Positions 49,095-57,700 of a stretch of DNA of 64,000 bases are shown piece after piece. The notes beneath the pieces were generated by a model. It searched no databases. It had not been told where the DNA came from and worked only from the letters and a program-made list of their open reading frames with translations. How positions within the stretch are numbered: position 1 is the first letter of the stretch; each line of letters opens with the position of its first letter. The stretch is from Streptomyces roseofulvus (GTDB lineage: Bacteria > Actinomycetota > Actinomycetes > Streptomycetales > Streptomycetaceae), in contig NZ_BAAAWE010000001.1 in NCBI RefSeq assembly GCF_039534915.1, positions 6,076,001-6,140,000 of the forward strand. Direction: 5' to 3'. Made by a program: the position numbers and the translations under genes.

Positions 49095-49916
49095 TCAGTC
49101 GGTGCGGCGGGGCCGCCGGGGCCGGCGCGTCCGGCGCACCGACGGCTTGCGGAGCAGCCGCCGCTGCGCACGACTGGTGCGCCGAGCCTGGGCACGCACG
49201 GGTTCGGCCGCGGCCCCGGACTCCGCTACGGGATCGGATACGGGCTCTGCGGCGGGCCCGGTTTCCGGTACGGGTTCGGCGGCGGGCCCGGTTTCCGGTA
49301 CGGGTTCGGCGGCGGCTCCGGTTTCCGGTACGGGCTTGATCGCGGGCCCGGTTGCCGGTACGGGATCGGGCGCGGCCCCGGCTCCCGGCACGGGCTCGGC
49401 CGTCCCCCCGGCTTCCGGTACGGGATCGGGCGCGGGCACCGGCGCGGGCCCCGGCACCGACACGACCACCTGCGCCGCCCGCAGGGTGACGGGCCCCCGG
49501 CGGAAGCCGGTGACCGTCTCCCGCAGCACGGTTCCGCCCGGACGGTCCGGGTCCGGCTCCGTGCCGACGACCCGCATCTCGGCGGGGTCGACGGCCCTGC
49601 CCACGACCTCCATCGGGCTGACGTCGTGCCGCTCGAACTCGGCGCGCAGCATCAGATGCGCCGCGTCGATCTGCTCGCCCAGCGCGAGCGCCGCCGAGGC
49701 GGTCTCCCGGGCGGAGCGTGCCTCGTGCAGGACCCCGGCCCGGAGACGGGTGTCGGCGAGCACGTCGTCCAGCGACAGCAGCGCGCCCAGCAGGGCGTGC
49801 AGCCGGGCCTCGGCCTCGTCGCGCTTCTCGGACAGCGCGGCGACCCGGCGGCGCAGCCGGTCCAGTTCGGACGGCGGGCCGCCCGCTTCGGCGGGGAGGG
49901 GACCTGGGCCGGTCAT
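49095..49916 (-). CDS. GrpE-like coiled-coil protein with repetitive tail
   Basis: The 273-aa protein has an N-terminal coiled coil (LDRLRRRVAALSEKRDEAEARL) and a compact domain with HDVSPMEVVGRAVDPAEMRVV, which resembles the beta domain of GrpE nucleotide-exchange factors. It presumably serves the downstream zinc-ribbon Hsp70. Residues about 155-240 are tandem PVPETGPAAEP-type repeats. The C-terminus is Arg-rich (RRTRRPRRPRR) and could bind nucleic acid. ATG 49916 overlaps the 95-aa gene stop (ATGA). The 36-bp DNA repeat is at about 49225-49440. Confidence 0.7.
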   Translation of the reverse strand: MTGPGPLPAEAGGPPSELDRLRRRVAALSEKRDEAEARLHALLGALLSLDDVLADTRLRAGVLHEARSARETASAALALGEQIDAAHLMLRAEFERHDVSPMEVVGRAVDPAEMRVVGTEPDPDRPGGTVLRETVTGFRRGPVTLRAAQVVVSVPGPAPVPAPDPVPEAGGTAEPVPGAGAAPDPVPATGPAIKPVPETGAAAEPVPETGPAAEPVPETGPAAEPVSDPVAESGAAAEPVRAQARRTSRAQRRLLRKPSVRRTRRPRRPRRTD

Positions 49917-50200
49917 GGGCGCTCCTCGGGGGCGTGGGGCGGCAGGGGCGGGGTGAGCATCTCGGCGACGAGCGCGGCGACGGGCGTACGGGAGTGCTGG
50001 TTGGCCCCGTGGACCAGGGCGTGCCTGGCCGGGTCCTTCCGGGCCGCGGCGGCGGACAGTTCCGGGGCCGCCCTCCTGCGGAGGTCCACGGGCCGGGTGC
50101 CGGGCGGGGCGTCGGGCAGGAGCTCGTGGAGCGTGGGCCCGAACCAGGGGAGCGGGGAGGGGGCGGAGGAGGTCCGCGGGCTTTCGCCGCCGGTGCTCAC
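49913..50200 (-). CDS. 95-aa hypothetical protein of the Hsp70 operon
   Basis: The frame begins with GTG overlapping the upstream stop (GTGA) and ends overlapping the GrpE-like start (ATGA), which is strong evidence of translation. It contains LPWFGPTLHELLPD, LRRRAAPELSAAAARKDP and ALVAEMLTPPLPP. I do not recognise a family. By position it may be an adaptor or co-chaperone of the Hsp70-GrpE pair. Confidence 0.65.
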   Translation of the reverse strand: MSTGGESPRTSSAPSPLPWFGPTLHELLPDAPPGTRPVDLRRRAAPELSAAAARKDPARHALVHGANQHSRTPVAALVAEMLTPPLPPHAPEERP

Positions 50201-52119
50201 CAGAGGGTGTCCTGTCCGGAGTCGGAGGAGGGTCGGGGGGTGCGGCGCTCGCGCCGGTAGAGGGGGGCCCGGGCGGGCGTCCCGGCGCGGACGCCGTCCG
50301 CGCAGGCGCGGTCGTGCCGCGCCCCTTCGGTGTCGCCGGCCTGTTCGCGGGCCCGGGCGCGGCACAGGTAGGCGCCCCGCACGGCCCGGGCGAGGGCCGG
50401 GTCGGCGCCGGTCGGGATCCGGCCCCCGAGGAACAGGTCGATGAGGTCCGTCCAGGCCGCGTCGGCCTGGAGGTGCAGGGCGAGGTGGAGGAGCGCCCCG
50501 TCGGCCATCCTGGCGACGTCGCCCCGGCCGGGGCCCGGGATGGCCGCCGCCGTGGAGAGCAGCGCGGCCCGGCGTTCCAGGGCGGCGCGGCGGGCGAGGA
50601 GGACGCCGCGCTGCCGGGCGGCCGCGACCTCCGAGGCGACCCGGCGTTCCAGGGCGGCGCCGTCCTCCGGGCCGGCGAGGGGGGTCCCGGTGTCCGTGCG
50701 CCGGGCCGCGGCGACCAGGAGGGCCGCGAGCCGGTCGTCGACGAGCTCGCCGTCGTACGCGCCGGCCGGGTCCTGGTGGCGGAGCAGCGCGAGGACGGCG
50801 CCCCGGGCCTCGTCGGAGCGTCCGGCGACGGCTGCGGTCACGGCGTGCTCGGTGTAGTGGTTCTCCAGCCACCGCCGGGCCGGCCCGTGGCCCGGGTGGC
50901 GGCTGAGCAGCCCGCGCACCTGGTCGGCCGGGATGCCGTCCCCCGTGTAGGTCCCCTGGAGCGCCTTCTCCAGGTCCGCCCGCAGCTGGGCGTCGAGGCC
51001 CGCGAGGGCGGCGGGGTGACCCGGCGTCACGGCGAGGGCGCGCGCGTACCAGTCTCGGCTCGCCCGGGGATCGGTGGCGGCGGTCCGCTCGCCCTGCCGT
51101 ACCAGCTCGGCGGTGAGCTCTCCGGCCAGGAGCTCGTCCTCCGGCAGCAGGGCGAGGGCCTGTTCGAGGCCTTCGATCCGGGCGAGGGGGGCGTTGTCGC
51201 GCCCGGTGCGGCTGCGCCCGACGTTCTTCCCGGCGCGGAGGACGTCGGCCCGCTCCTCGGCGCCGAGGGGGTGCCCGAGCCGTACCGCCGCGCCGAGGTC
51301 GGCGAGCGCCTCGCCCCACGCGCCGGCCCGCACCCGGTCCCGGCCCCGGTCCACCAGGGCCCGGCGCAGGAAGGGCGCGCACGCGCGGTGTTCGGGAGCC
51401 TCCTCGGACCAACGGCCCACAGCCGGGTGGCGGGTGGCGTAGGCGGCGAGGAGGTCGTCTCCGCGTCCGTGGTGGGCGAGCTGCCGGGCGGCCTCCTCGA
51501 CGGAGACCAGGGCGTGCGGTCCCGCGTCCGTGGGCACGTCGGCGAGGAAGACGGCACCGATCTGGCACTCGGCCTCCCAGGCCGTGTGCCAGGCGGCGAG
51601 CGCGTCCCGCCCGGCCCGCGCGTCGTGGGCGCGCAGCAGTTCGGCGACGCGGCCCCGGAGCTGTCCGATGGCCTGCTCCCAGAGCTCGTCGGACACGGGC
51701 GCGCCCCGCCGCTCCTGGAGCAGGGCGCGGAAGCCGCCCAGGTCCTCGTCCTCCAGGAGGTACGCCCACAGCACGATCACGATCGCGGCGACGCCGGCGT
51801 CCTCGTGCCGTCCCTCCCGGGCCAGTTCGCGCAGCGCGCTGACGGCGAGGGCGTGGACGACGCCGGTCTCCGCCCCGTAGGGCGCGTCCGGGCAGCGCCT
51901 GACCGCTTCCGGCCAGTTGCCGGCCCGCGCGGCCAGGGCGCCGAGGAGCACGTCGTACCGCACCGCGGCGGGATCGGCGCCGGGCGCGCCGAACTCGCTC
52001 CGGAGCCGGTGGAGAAGGGGCCGCACGATGTCGAACTCGGCGCGCAGGAAAGCCTGTACGGCGGCGTCCAGCAGGGATTCCGCCGTGACGGGCGGACCGC
52101 CCCCGCCGTTCGTGTCCAC
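50197..52119 (-). CDS. Large helical-repeat (TPR-like) protein heading the Hsp70 operon
   Basis: The 640-aa soluble protein is almost wholly helical and has several segments with tetratricopeptide character, for example AVQAFLRAEFDIVRPLLHRL, ASRDWYARALAVTPGHPAALAGL and a final ARAVRGAYLCRARAREQAGD. It probably acts as a scaffold. GTG 52119 is chosen because a good promoter (52167-52195) starts transcription near 52160, after the TTG that opens the longer frame. It overlaps the next gene by 4 nt. No enzymatic motif is visible. Confidence 0.65.
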   Translation of the reverse strand: MDTNGGGGPPVTAESLLDAAVQAFLRAEFDIVRPLLHRLRSEFGAPGADPAAVRYDVLLGALAARAGNWPEAVRRCPDAPYGAETGVVHALAVSALRELAREGRHEDAGVAAIVIVLWAYLLEDEDLGGFRALLQERRGAPVSDELWEQAIGQLRGRVAELLRAHDARAGRDALAAWHTAWEAECQIGAVFLADVPTDAGPHALVSVEEAARQLAHHGRGDDLLAAYATRHPAVGRWSEEAPEHRACAPFLRRALVDRGRDRVRAGAWGEALADLGAAVRLGHPLGAEERADVLRAGKNVGRSRTGRDNAPLARIEGLEQALALLPEDELLAGELTAELVRQGERTAATDPRASRDWYARALAVTPGHPAALAGLDAQLRADLEKALQGTYTGDGIPADQVRGLLSRHPGHGPARRWLENHYTEHAVTAAVAGRSDEARGAVLALLRHQDPAGAYDGELVDDRLAALLVAAARRTDTGTPLAGPEDGAALERRVASEVAAARQRGVLLARRAALERRAALLSTAAAIPGPGRGDVARMADGALLHLALHLQADAAWTDLIDLFLGGRIPTGADPALARAVRGAYLCRARAREQAGDTEGARHDRACADGVRAGTPARAPLYRRERRTPRPSSDSGQDTLW

Positions 52120-52166
52120 CCGCAAGCCCGTGCCCCCCTCGCTCCGCCCCCGACGCAGCGACAACC

Positions 52167-52195
52167 ACCGTAGGGAGGCGTGTCGGCGAGGTCAA
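52167..52195 (-). promoter_or_regulatory. HrdB-type promoter of the Hsp70 operon
   Basis: On the - strand TTGACC is followed by a 17-nt spacer and TACGGT, a near-ideal vegetative promoter, about 48 nt before the GTG at 52119. No HspR (HAIR) inverted repeat is apparent here. Confidence 0.65.
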
Positions 52196-52252
52196 CGCGC
52201 TCCCGGCGGGCAGGTCGACCTTGGCGGGATTTCGCCTTGGAGGGGACGTGCG

Positions 52253-52289
52253 ACGACGGTGCGCCGCCGAGCCGGCGGCGCACCGTCGT
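52253..52289. terminator. 17-bp perfect hairpin
   Basis: ACGACGGTGCGCCGCCG pairs with its complement across a 3-nt loop (AGC). It lies between the end of the helicase operon and the Hsp70 operon promoter and separates the two - strand units. The 198 bp from 52290 to 52487 are noticeably less GC-rich, contain a tandem 11-bp word (AGTCCCAGAGA, near 52427) and hold no recognisable gene. Confidence 0.75.
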
Positions 52290-52487
52290 GGCGGATCGGG
52301 CGTCAGATGTCCCGGAAAGGATTCCGCGGTTCTGTGACCTGCCACGATCCGTCTTCCTGAGTCGCTGACCTGTGCAGATCGTCTTTCGGCTGTTTCACGG
52401 TCGTGCTCGTTGACTCGGCCGAAAGTCCCAGAGAAGTCCCAGAGGGCACCCACCGGGCGTGTTCGTGGGCTCTCGCCCAGCTCCGCG

Positions 52488-54746
52488 CTACTCCTGTTGC
52501 GTCAGCCCGGGGCCCAGGAACGGACTGGGGTTGCCGTGCCAGAAGACATCCACGCTGTCCCGAGCCCTGGTGGCTGCCACGAACAGCAGCGACCGGGCCC
52601 GCTGCATCTCGTGGCGGTACCGCACCGGGTCGCTCGTGCGCAGCCGGCTCACCGCCTCGCGCGGCACCAGGCCGTCCGACACGCCCGCGATGATCATCCG
52701 CTGGTATTCGAGTCCCTTGAACCGGAACATCGTGCCGATGTGCACGCCGCCGTCGCCCTGCGGGCCGTCGGCACGGATCTCCACCGGCCGGATTCCGTGC
52801 GTGCCGAGCGTGTAGCCGATCTCGGCGGCCATTTGGTTCGTCGGCACACAGATGGCGATCTGTTCGTGCGGAATGGCCAGATCGGGGTCGGCGTCCCAGC
52901 CTGCGATGAGGGCCGCGATGCCTTCCCGCTCGGCGGCCCAGTCCGGGTAGGAGTGCCCTGACGGCTGCCGTCCGCTGAGTACGGACCGGTAGCCCGCCAG
53001 CGTCTCCTTGTCGCCGTCGAGGTCGTCGTAGTCCGTCTCGCCCAGCACGTCGAGCGCGGAGCGGAGAATCTGCCGCGTCGTGCGGTAGCTCAGGCTCAGC
53101 TTCGACGACCGGCCCCGGATGTTGACGCCCAGGCTGCCCAGCGTCACCTGGTTCTTGTAGATGCGCTGATGGGTGTCGCCGACCAGGAACAGGTCGTCCG
53201 CCTCTCGGGGCGCCATCGCGCGCAGCATCTTCCAGTGCGCCGGGCGCAGGTCCTGGGCCTCGTCCACCACGATGTGCCGGTACCGGTAGCGCAGCCAGCC
53301 GCCGGAGCCGTCCGCGACGTGGATGTTGTCGAGGCCGCCGGCCTCCTCCCGCTGCCGCACGAGGGAGAGGATGCGCTGTTCGCGGCCCATCTCCAGCCGG
53401 GCGGCGCGCTCGGCGACCTGGTCCCAGGTCTGGCGTCCGAGCCGGTCCAGGCGCTGGGTGAAGCGTTCCGCGAGCTGCCAGATTGCGGCGCGCTCGCCTC
53501 GGGTGACGTTCCGGCCGCGGCCGGCCCGCCGGGCGCGGAAGTAGTCGGTGCGCGTGGCGACGGCCTGCCCCAGGATCACCTGGGTCCATTCGTCGTGCAG
53601 GAACTCGGGGTCCCAGCCTTCCTCGCCCAGCTCGTCGAGCAGCGCCCGCCATTCCCGTACGGCCTGGCTGTCGTCCATCACCTGCTTGCCGCTGCCCGGT
53701 TCGGCCTCGCGCACGATGCGCAGCGCCAGCTGGTCGACGTGGCTGACCTCGACCCGTGCCAGCAGCTCCTCGCCGCCCAGTTCCAGCAGGCGGGAGCGCA
53801 GGTCCGCGGCGAGGTTCTTGTTGTAGGTGGTGAGGAGGATCGGCTTGTCGCGGCCGGGCGGCAGCTGCCGCACCAGATGACGCACCCGGTGCAGGCCGAC
53901 GATGGTCTTGCCCGTGCCGGGACCGCCGCCGACCCGGGCCGGACCCGAATAACGCCGTTCCACGAGCTTGGCCTGAGTGGGATGGAGGAAGACCTTCCAG
54001 CGGCTGAAGTCGCCGCCCTCCAAGGCTTCCCGGAGCGCCTCGTCGGAGGTGGTGACGACCGTGGCCGGGCGCTGCGCCGCGGCCTGGAAGTCGTCGGGGT
54101 CGACCGGCTCGGCGACGGCGACGGGCGTCGTCACCTGGTCGAGGACCTCGTCGTACGCCTTGCCGTCGAAGAGGGCGAGCAGGACCTCGCCGGTGAGCTG
54201 GGGCGCGTACTCGACGAGGCCGAGGAGCTGGTCCTCGGTGGTGAGCGTCCGGATGACCGGGAGCAGCGGCTCGGCGACGCCGAGCTCCGACAGCTGGGCG
54301 TCGGTCCAGGACGCGAAGAGCTCCTGCGGCTTGGCCGTTTCGGGCGCGGGAGCCTCGGGTGCGGCCGGCGACGGCGCGGACGGGGCGGGAAGCCGGCGGA
54401 GGACGCTCTCCTCCACGACTTCCAGGTCGACGTACTCGATGCCACCGGTGACCTGGTTGACCTGCGCCGACAGCTGGTCGTAGACGTCCTTGCGATGCTT
54501 GACGGAGACGATCAGCCAGTCGTCCTCGGCGAGCCGGATCAGCAGCGCCCGGTAGTCGTCGCTGACGCGCGCCGACCACAGCCGGCTGTCTCCCTTGAGC
54601 TGCTGGAGCTTGAGGCCGGTGGTGTGCGGGTTGGCCTTGAACTTGTGCTGGAAGTCGAAGAAGGCGCCCTTGACCGTGCGGGGGAGCTTGAGGATCTCCT
54701 TGTCGGCCTTGTCGAGCAGGCGCAGCGTCACGCCCGAGGCGGTCAT
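52488..54746 (-). CDS. UvrD/Rep-family helicase with N-terminal RelE-like domain
   Basis: The 752-aa protein is a fusion. Residues about 1-95 (LRLLDKADKEILKLP, LQQLKGDSRLWSARVSDDYRALL, WLIVSVKHRKDVYD) match the RelE/ParE toxin fold. The remainder is a superfamily 1A helicase, with Walker A VGGGPGTGKTIV at about 273-280, HIVVDEAQDL, GDTHQRIYKNQ, LSLSYRTTRQI and LLFVAATRARDSVDVFW. A proline-rich linker separates the parts. It is coupled (ATGA) to the giant DUF1998 helicase upstream, so both act together, probably on foreign or damaged nucleic acid. RelE catalytic residues are not obvious, so the domain may bind RNA or the ribosome without cleaving. Confidence 0.85.
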   Translation of the reverse strand: MTASGVTLRLLDKADKEILKLPRTVKGAFFDFQHKFKANPHTTGLKLQQLKGDSRLWSARVSDDYRALLIRLAEDDWLIVSVKHRKDVYDQLSAQVNQVTGGIEYVDLEVVEESVLRRLPAPSAPSPAAPEAPAPETAKPQELFASWTDAQLSELGVAEPLLPVIRTLTTEDQLLGLVEYAPQLTGEVLLALFDGKAYDEVLDQVTTPVAVAEPVDPDDFQAAAQRPATVVTTSDEALREALEGGDFSRWKVFLHPTQAKLVERRYSGPARVGGGPGTGKTIVGLHRVRHLVRQLPPGRDKPILLTTYNKNLAADLRSRLLELGGEELLARVEVSHVDQLALRIVREAEPGSGKQVMDDSQAVREWRALLDELGEEGWDPEFLHDEWTQVILGQAVATRTDYFRARRAGRGRNVTRGERAAIWQLAERFTQRLDRLGRQTWDQVAERAARLEMGREQRILSLVRQREEAGGLDNIHVADGSGGWLRYRYRHIVVDEAQDLRPAHWKMLRAMAPREADDLFLVGDTHQRIYKNQVTLGSLGVNIRGRSSKLSLSYRTTRQILRSALDVLGETDYDDLDGDKETLAGYRSVLSGRQPSGHSYPDWAAEREGIAALIAGWDADPDLAIPHEQIAICVPTNQMAAEIGYTLGTHGIRPVEIRADGPQGDGGVHIGTMFRFKGLEYQRMIIAGVSDGLVPREAVSRLRTSDPVRYRHEMQRARSLLFVAATRARDSVDVFWHGNPSPFLGPGLTQQE

Positions 54747-57700
54747 CGTGTGTGCTCCCCGTCACTGGTGCTGTCATGGTTCGTGTCCCGGCCCCGTCCG
54801 AGCAGCCGGGCGGCCAGTTCGGCAGCGTCCCAGGCCGTCGCCGTACGGACGTCCCAGCCGGCCGCCGCGAAGGCCTTGTCCCGGTCCGCGGCCTCGTGGT
54901 CGGGTTCCGGGCCGTCGTCGCGGGCGGCGAGGACCACGCCGACGCGAGCCGCGGGCCACGCAAGTTCGGCCTGCCAGCCCCGCTCGTCGAGCTCGTGACC
55001 GTCCTCGGGCGCGGGCACCCCGGCCTCCGCCAGGGACAGGGCCAGCTCGGCCAGGCCCGCCTCGTCGGGGTCGAGGAATTCGAGCACCGGGTCCCAGCCC
55101 GGATCCCGGCCGGTCACCGTTGCCGCGACCGGCTCGGCGGCCGCTGCCGTCACTCCGGCGGAGGCCGCGGCAGCGGCGACCGCGGCCGCCGGCGTGCCGT
55201 CCCGGACGGCGCCGACCTCGACCGCCGCCGCCTCGGCCGCGACCGGCGCCGACTCCTTCCGGGGAATCTCGGTCCTGGCGGACTGCAGCCATCCCTCGCC
55301 GCCGGTCACGGTCAGCGCTTCGGTGGCGAAGCCGTCGACGAGGCTCGTGGTGAGCTGGGCGCTGTCGCCGCCCCCGTGGTCCAGGAACTGCAGCACGTTG
55401 CTCCAGTACAACCAGGCCCGCCAGCGCCTCCGGTGAGCCCGCGCGTCGGCGATGGCCTCGGCACTGTCGTCGAGCACGGTCAGACCCGTCCACACCGGCG
55501 GGGTGCGCCGGCCGTCCGCGGCCAGGACGAGCCGGCAGCCGGAGGCGTCGGGCCCGTACACCAGCCGGACCGGTCCCGCCGGACCCGTGACCGTACCGCC
55601 GCCCAGCGCCGACAGCAGGGCCGGCCCGAGGCCGTCCGTCCCGAGGGCGGCGGCGCGGACGCCGGCCGCGCCGATGAGCCCCGCGGCGGCGGCTTCGGTC
55701 CGCCGCTGCCAGCGTGCGGCATCGGGCGTGCGCAGATAGGCGAGCAGGAGCCGGGCGGGGTTGACCCAGACGGCGTCGGACAGTTCGCCGGGCAGTCCTC
55801 CGCCGATGCGGCTGTAGTAGTCGCGTGCCCGGTTCTGCGCGTCCGCGGGGTAGGGCTGCCAGACCGGGTCGGCCGGGCCCGCCGCCGCGTATCCGGTGTC
55901 CCGGACGCGCTCGCGCCATTCCTTGACGTCGTCGTACGACAGCTGGAACACCCGCAGTCCCTCGCTGCGCAGGCCGGTCCGCTTGGTGGCGTCGTCGGCC
56001 AGCCGGTTGTGCTCGGGGGTCGCGTGGTAGGCGAAGCCGTCGAGGTACACCGCGACGCGGGGGCCGGGCGCGTCGAGGCGTTCGAGGAGTATGTCGGGCC
56101 GGGTGCCGTCCAGGGCGCGCTGCTGCGAGACACGCCAGCTCACCGTCGTCCCGTCGTCACCCGTCAGCCGCAGGTCGAGCGCGTAGGTGCCGGCCGACGT
56201 GGTGTACGCGTCGGCGGTGGCTCCGGAATCGGCGAGCCTCGCCCACTCCTGGAGCGTCTCGATGAACAGGATCTCCAGATCGCTCTCGGCCTGCCGCTCC
56301 AGCGGGATGTGCCGGGTCGTCGCGACGGGTGAGGTCCGCCAGCGCGAACCGTCCTCGCCGAGGAGGTCCTCCAGCATCTGCCGCACCTCGTTGCGGCTGA
56401 CCTTGTCGTAGTCGGCCGCAGGCACGCGCCGCAGCAGGCACTGGTGGCAGCCGTCGAGACCCTTCTCGCGGCACCCGCAGTCCTCGATGACGTCCCGCGC
56501 CTTGAGCAGCACGTCCCGGAAGCCGTCGGCGGACGCGAGCCGGTGCAGGTAGCCGGTGCCTCCCGGGAGGCGGTCGTAGACCACGAGGAACCGCCGAGGC
56601 CAGTCGGAGCCGTCGGCGCCCAGGTGGTCGGGCATCGTCGCCTCGGCGATGTCGATGTGGTCGGGATCGCCGCCGTACTGGGCCGCGATGCCCGCGAACA
56701 GCGCCGCCGTGAACGACGCGAGGCGCTCCTTGGCACGGGCCACGGATGCGGGCAGCAGGATGCGCACCGCCTCCGTGGTGAGCTCGTGCGCGAGCAGCAG
56801 CGGCACGTCCTCCCTCTTGCCCTGCTGCTCGGCCGGTCCGGCTGCCGGTGCTTCCCTGGTGCGGCGGCGCGGACACCACAGCAGGTGGTGGGCGGCGGCC
56901 GCGGTGCTCGCCGCGCTGGAGTCCGTCAGCGCGTGCTGGGGCACGTCCACGACCGGACGGCCCTCGGCCGTCGCGCCGCCGCAACCGGTGCACACGTAGA
57001 AGGGGTTGAGTCGCACGTCCGCGCCGGCGAGCGGCACGGTGCTGCTGCCCTCCTCCCGGTCGAGACCCAGGTTGAGCGTGCGGATCTTCGCGTGCCGGGT
57101 GAAGTCCACGCCGAAGACGGCCGTCTCGTGCCGCCACGACCCGGGGGTGATCCGCTCCGGGTCGACGTCGACAGTCGTCAGCACCGCGTAGTGCCGGCGG
57201 TCCCGCTCGTCGCGGTCGTCCCGCACCCGGGCATCGTCCCGCTTGTCACGGGAGACGACGCGCCGCGGCTGGAGCACGTACTGCACGCAGCCCGCGTCGG
57301 CGATCTCCCGCCCGCCGCAGCGGGGACACGGGCTGGTGTCCTTCCTGGCGTCGTGCGTACGGACGTACCCGCACGCCGGGCAGAGCCGCCACTCGGCCCA
57401 GGCCCGTCGGTCCGGGGTGCCCACGTCGAGGGCGCGCACCACGTGCCGGTAGCCGTTGACGTAGAAGCTGTTCCCGGGGGCCAGTTCGGTCAGGGCGAGC
57501 TTGCGGGAGCGCTCGTAGTCCCGCGTCTCGCTGCGATACACCCGCTTGGCCGGGTCCCCCGCGGGGTTCTCCGGCCGGGTGTCCTCCTCGTCGTCGGCCG
57601 TCTCCGTCCAGTACAGCGTCGCTTCCAGCTGCGTGGTGGTGTCGGTGAGGCTGTAGTTCGGCAGCAGTCCGAGTTCCACCAGGGTGCCGTGCGCGCTCGA

